64,000 nt of DNA, taken from the NCBI GenBank assembly GCA_018896025.1, contig JAHIND010000011.1, positions 62,001-126,000 on the forward strand, in the 5' to 3' direction. Position 1 is the first letter of the stretch; each line of letters begins with the position of its first letter. The translations under genes were made by a program, and so were the position numbers. The notes under the pieces are model-generated. The model was not told the origin of the DNA, made no database searches, and saw only the letters and a list, made by a program, of their open reading frames with translations. Of this stretch, positions 63,355 to 64,000 are shown piece after piece. The stretch comes from Pseudomonadota bacterium (lineage in GTDB: Bacteria > Desulfobacterota > Desulfarculia > Desulfarculales > Desulfarculaceae).

Positions 63355-64000
63355 ATGACCCTCGAACTCCTGCTCCACTACATTTATTACGCCTGCATGG
63401 GGGCCACCCTGGCGGCGGGAGCCCTGGCCTGGTTCGCTCCGGGCAACTGGTGGCGGGGAGCGGGATGGCTGGTGCTGGCCCTGGCCCTGGCCCAGGCGGT
63501 GGTCTCGGCCCTCATCCTGAACCGCCCGCCCCTGGCCGGGACCTACGAGGCGGCGATGATGTTCACCCTGTGGCTCAGCGTGCTGGCCCTCATCCCCTGC
63601 GGCAGCCCGGAGGGGCAGCGCCGCCTGGCCGCCCTGTGCTGGTGGGCCGGAACCGCCTTCATGGCCCTGTTCCTGGTGGCCTCCAACCGCTTCTACCCCG
63701 ACTGGTACATGTACAAGTACATCTGGAGCCGCCTTTTCTTCACCCTGCGCATGGCCTCCCTGGCCGTGTTCCTCTACGCCTCCTTCGCCGCCCTGGCCTC
63801 CCTGGGCATGCGCCCCGAAACGCGCACCACCCTGCTGCGCTGGTCGCGCAACTTTCTGCTCTTGGGCACAGCGGTGTTCTTGGCCGGGGAGTTCAGCGGC
63901 TTCACCTGGCGCATGCAGTGGATGGGCGACTACTGGTGCTGGAACGCCAACTTCCTGGAGGCCACCCTGTTCTTCCTGCTGGTGACCGCGGCGGCCCACC
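63355..64000 (+). CDS. CcsA/CcmC-like cytochrome c assembly protein (cut by window edge)
   Basis: An open frame from ATG 63355 to the window end (215 residues visible). It has several hydrophobic helices (GATLAAGALAWFAPGNWW, GWLVLALALAQAVVSALIL, LFLVASNRFYPDWYMYKY). RPPLAGTYEAAMMFTLWLS corresponds to the PxxxxYE...W segment of CcsA/ResC proteins. MGDYWCWNANFLEATLFFLL corresponds to the haem-handling WWD region, but WxWDxxE is altered to WCWNANFLE, so this is a divergent member. CcsA-type proteins deliver haem for c-type cytochrome assembly. GGGAGCCAGGCC precedes the start. The upstream ModE-like site suggests control by molybdate-related regulation. Confidence 0.8.
   Translation, partial: MTLELLLHYIYYACMGATLAAGALAWFAPGNWWRGAGWLVLALALAQAVVSALILNRPPLAGTYEAAMMFTLWLSVLALIPCGSPEGQRRLAALCWWAGTAFMALFLVASNRFYPDWYMYKYIWSRLFFTLRMASLAVFLYASFAALASLGMRPETRTTLLRWSRNFLLLGTAVFLAGEFSGFTWRMQWMGDYWCWNANFLEATLFFLLVTAAAH

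Overview
The window is 64 kb of GC-rich bacterial chromosome, densely packed with short-spaced operons and several TTG or GTG starts. The gene content fits an anaerobic Desulfobacterota-type organism: fused IspDF, an archaeal-type phosphoglycerate mutase, a large acetate-handling locus, a multihaem c-type cytochrome with an in-frame UGA that looks like selenocysteine, and a CcsA-like cytochrome assembly gene. The taxonomic placement is inference. I see no tRNA, rRNA, CRISPR array, insertion sequence or prophage.

Layout. 1-5.4 kb (minus): IspDF, CysS, an AbiGi-family protein and the first codons of another gene, preceded by a ClC chloride channel with CBS domains. 5.5-8.0 kb (plus): a PhoB/PhoR-type two-component pair. 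8.0-14.9 kb: an HDAC-family deacetylase next to an unusual AMP-forming ligase that lacks its catalytic lysine, a MaoC-type hydratase (minus), phosphoglycerate mutase, an unassigned PP-loop-like protein and a soluble histidine kinase. 15.1-24.4 kb: a complete branched-chain-type ABC transporter (LivKHMGF) beside a DUF1445 hydro-lyase, 5-oxoprolinase PxpA and PxpBC, and an MBL-fold hydrolase, probably an uptake-plus-hydrolysis locus for pyroglutamate or a related lactam. 24.5-27.2 kb: MgtE and a PIN-PhoH ATPase.

27.4-43.7 kb is an acetate region. It holds an acetyl-CoA hydrolase/transferase-GNAT fusion, a CrbS-like transporter-histidine kinase with its CrbR-like regulator, a two-subunit sodium/acetate-type symporter, acetyl-CoA synthetase, two cNMP/CBS/DUF294 proteins and a DEDDh exonuclease. 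A 42-bp element, 36 of 42 identical, lies upstream of the symporter operon and of the second DUF294 operon in the same orientation, and is a candidate shared operator. 44-50.5 kb carries a thioredoxin reductase-like flavoprotein, a CDF metal exporter, GlgB, an MFS transporter, TrmO and a sugar transferase. A dispersed repeat of about 120 bp follows three genes (livF, the thioredoxin reductase gene and the sugar transferase gene), always in the same orientation relative to the gene.

50.5-60.9 kb (minus): AsmA, and upstream of it an eleven-gene operon led by ArsR. It contains an ArsP-type permease, an MFS transporter, a small thioredoxin, a DGC-domain protein, a BFD-like ferredoxin domain, ArsC, ACR3, a periplasmic thioredoxin, CcdA and a pentahaem cytochrome. 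The cytochrome reads through a UGA followed by a SECIS-like hairpin. This redox-equipped arsenic operon with a candidate selenocytochrome is the most interesting system in the window. The right end holds an enoyl-CoA hydratase, a Sel1-repeat protein, a short ModE-like regulator, two ModE-box-like sites and the start of a CcsA-like gene cut by the window edge.
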